From Marivibrio halodurans (GTDB lineage: Bacteria; Pseudomonadota; Alphaproteobacteria; UBA8366; Aestuariispiraceae): a stretch of 64,000 nucleotides of DNA. The position numbers were made by a program, and so were the translations under genes. The notes under the pieces are model-generated. The model was not told where the DNA came from. It did no database searches and worked only from the letters and a program-made list of their open reading frames with translations. The stretch lies in assembly GCF_017963645.1 (NCBI RefSeq), contig NZ_JAGMWN010000003.1:422236-486235 (forward strand), in the 5' to 3' direction. Positions 63,332-64,000 of this stretch are shown one piece after another; position 1 is the stretch's first letter; each line of letters starts with the position of its first letter.

Positions 63332-63640
63332 TTACAGCTTGATCTCGACGTCGACACCGGCCGCGAGGTCGAGCTTCATCAGCGCATCGACCGTCTGCGG
63401 CGTGGGATCGACGATGTCGAGCACCCGCTTGTGCGTGCGAATCTCGAACTGCTCGCGGCTCTTCTTGTCGACGTGCGGGCCGCGCAGCGTCGTGAATCGC
63501 TCCACCCGAGTCGGCAGCGGGATCGGGCCCCGCACGGCCGCACCGGTCCGCTTGGCCGTGCTCACGATTTCCTTCGTGGACTGGTCCAAGATCCGATGAT
63601 CGAACGCCTTCAGGCGGATGCGAATGTTCTGGCTATCCAT
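63332..63640 (-). CDS. rpsJ: 30S ribosomal protein uS10
   Basis: uS10 works both in the ribosome and, as NusE, in transcription antitermination. The 102-residue protein starts [19 protein letters not shown] at the ATG at 63640; three further codons upstream are open but not conserved. [20 protein letters not shown] is the signature. It is the first S10-operon gene after tuf. Confidence 0.98.
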   Translation of the reverse strand: MDSQNIRIRLKAFDHRILDQSTKEIVSTAKRTGAAVRGPIPLPTRVERFTTLRGPHVDKKSREQFEIRTHKRVLDIVDPTPQTVDALMKLDLAAGVDVEIKL

Positions 63641-63660
63641 GCCAACCACCCTTCGAACCT

Positions 63661-63755
63661 TCCCCGCGCCTAGTGCGGGGAGGAAGCGGCGACCGGGGGC
63701 GTGTACGTGCCCCGCGGCGCCGCGGCTTAATCTCTGGCGGGGCCGAAACCCCGCC
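63661..63755 (-). other. Hairpin-rich spacer between tuf and rpsJ
   Basis: Two clear inverted repeats flank this stretch: 63661-63667 with 63675-63681, and 63736-63742 with 63749-63755; a shorter GGGGC/GCCCC pair lies between. None is followed by a U-run. It may hold the S10 leader or processing sites separating tuf and rpsJ messages. Confidence 0.5.
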
Positions 63756-63775
63756 CCGTCCTCTACCGGCCCTGC

Positions 63776-64000
63776 TTACTTCGAGATCGAAGCGACGACG
63801 CCGGCGCCGACGGTGCGCCCGCCCTCGCGGATCGCGAAGCGCAGGCCCTCGTCCATGGCGATCGGCGCGATCAGCGTGACGTCCATCGTCACATTGTCGC
63901 CCGGCATCACCATCTCCGTGCCCTCCGGAAGCGCAACCGTTCCCGTCACGTCCGTCGTCCGGAAATAAAACTGCGGACGATAGTTCGTGAAGAACGGCGT
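63776..64000 (-). CDS. tuf: Elongation factor Tu, C-terminal part (cut by window edge)
   Basis: These last 74 codons encode the end of EF-Tu domain 3, which brings aminoacyl-tRNA to the ribosome. Seen: [30 protein letters not shown] and the terminal GRTVGAGVV followed by ASISK. The rest lies beyond the right edge. It is upstream of rpsJ on the same strand, the usual tuf-S10 arrangement. Confidence 0.97.
   Translation of the reverse strand, partial: TPFFTNYRPQFYFRTTDVTGTVALPEGTEMVMPGDNVTMDVTLIAPIAMDEGLRFAIREGGRTVGAGVVASISK

Overview
The window is a high-GC bacterial chromosome segment. It most resembles an alphaproteobacterium, probably Rhodospirillales-like (inferred from the mltG-fabF-acpP-fabG-fabD block next to rpsF-rpsR-rplI, the canonical tuf/S10-spc-alpha ribosomal order, and several Tat-exported enzymes). 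There are no rRNA or tRNA genes, no CRISPR array, no insertion sequence and no prophage. Both ends cut through genes: cfa on the left and tuf on the right.

Layout. 0-6.7 kb: cell-envelope lipid genes on the minus strand (cfa N-terminus, mltG, fabF, acpP, fabG, fabD) and a small unknown gene. 7.1-8.7 kb: the rpsF-rpsR-rplI operon, ending in a strong terminator. 8.7-12.6 kb: a Tat-exported molybdenum hydroxylase pair (iorA/iorB-like) with a divergent AraC regulator. 12.6-36.9 kb: a large organic-acid catabolic island. It holds a fused E1 dehydrogenase, a thiolase-fold protein paired with a DUF35 protein, a carboxyltransferase-like protein, a TRAP transporter, an EamA exporter, SDR and VOC enzymes, a CoA ligase, an alpha/beta hydrolase, a LacI regulator, an enoyl reductase-like MDR protein, a class I fumarase in two subunits, a four-subunit succinate dehydrogenase/fumarate reductase-type complex, a LysR regulator and a cupin dioxygenase. 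Four near-identical 12-bp operator-like sites (17948, 18105, 23925, 24047) lie in front of the island's transcription units and probably bind the LacI protein at 28.2 kb.

37.1-48.7 kb is the most unusual part. It consists of two divergent operons around an AT-rich control region. The leftward operon encodes a glycine-zipper/SH3 lipoprotein, a WD40-caspase protein and an OmpA-like protein. The rightward operon encodes small exported proteins sharing a repeat of the form 'V-x-I-x-G ... VTTTA ... IGxIGG', a CsgG/HfaB-like outer-membrane lipoprotein with peptidoglycan-binding-like and DUF4384-like domains, an unrecognised exported protein, and a 503-residue protein with about eight tandem copies of the same repeat. 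I read this as a candidate curli- or holdfast-like surface fibre export system tied to a caspase-like protease. I do not recognise it as a described system.

48.8-64 kb: the ribosomal protein superoperon on the minus strand, from tuf (partial) and rpsJ through rplQ, with secY and adk. A consensus promoter and a structured leader precede rpsM, hairpins occupy several spacers, and a UUCG terminator follows rplQ.
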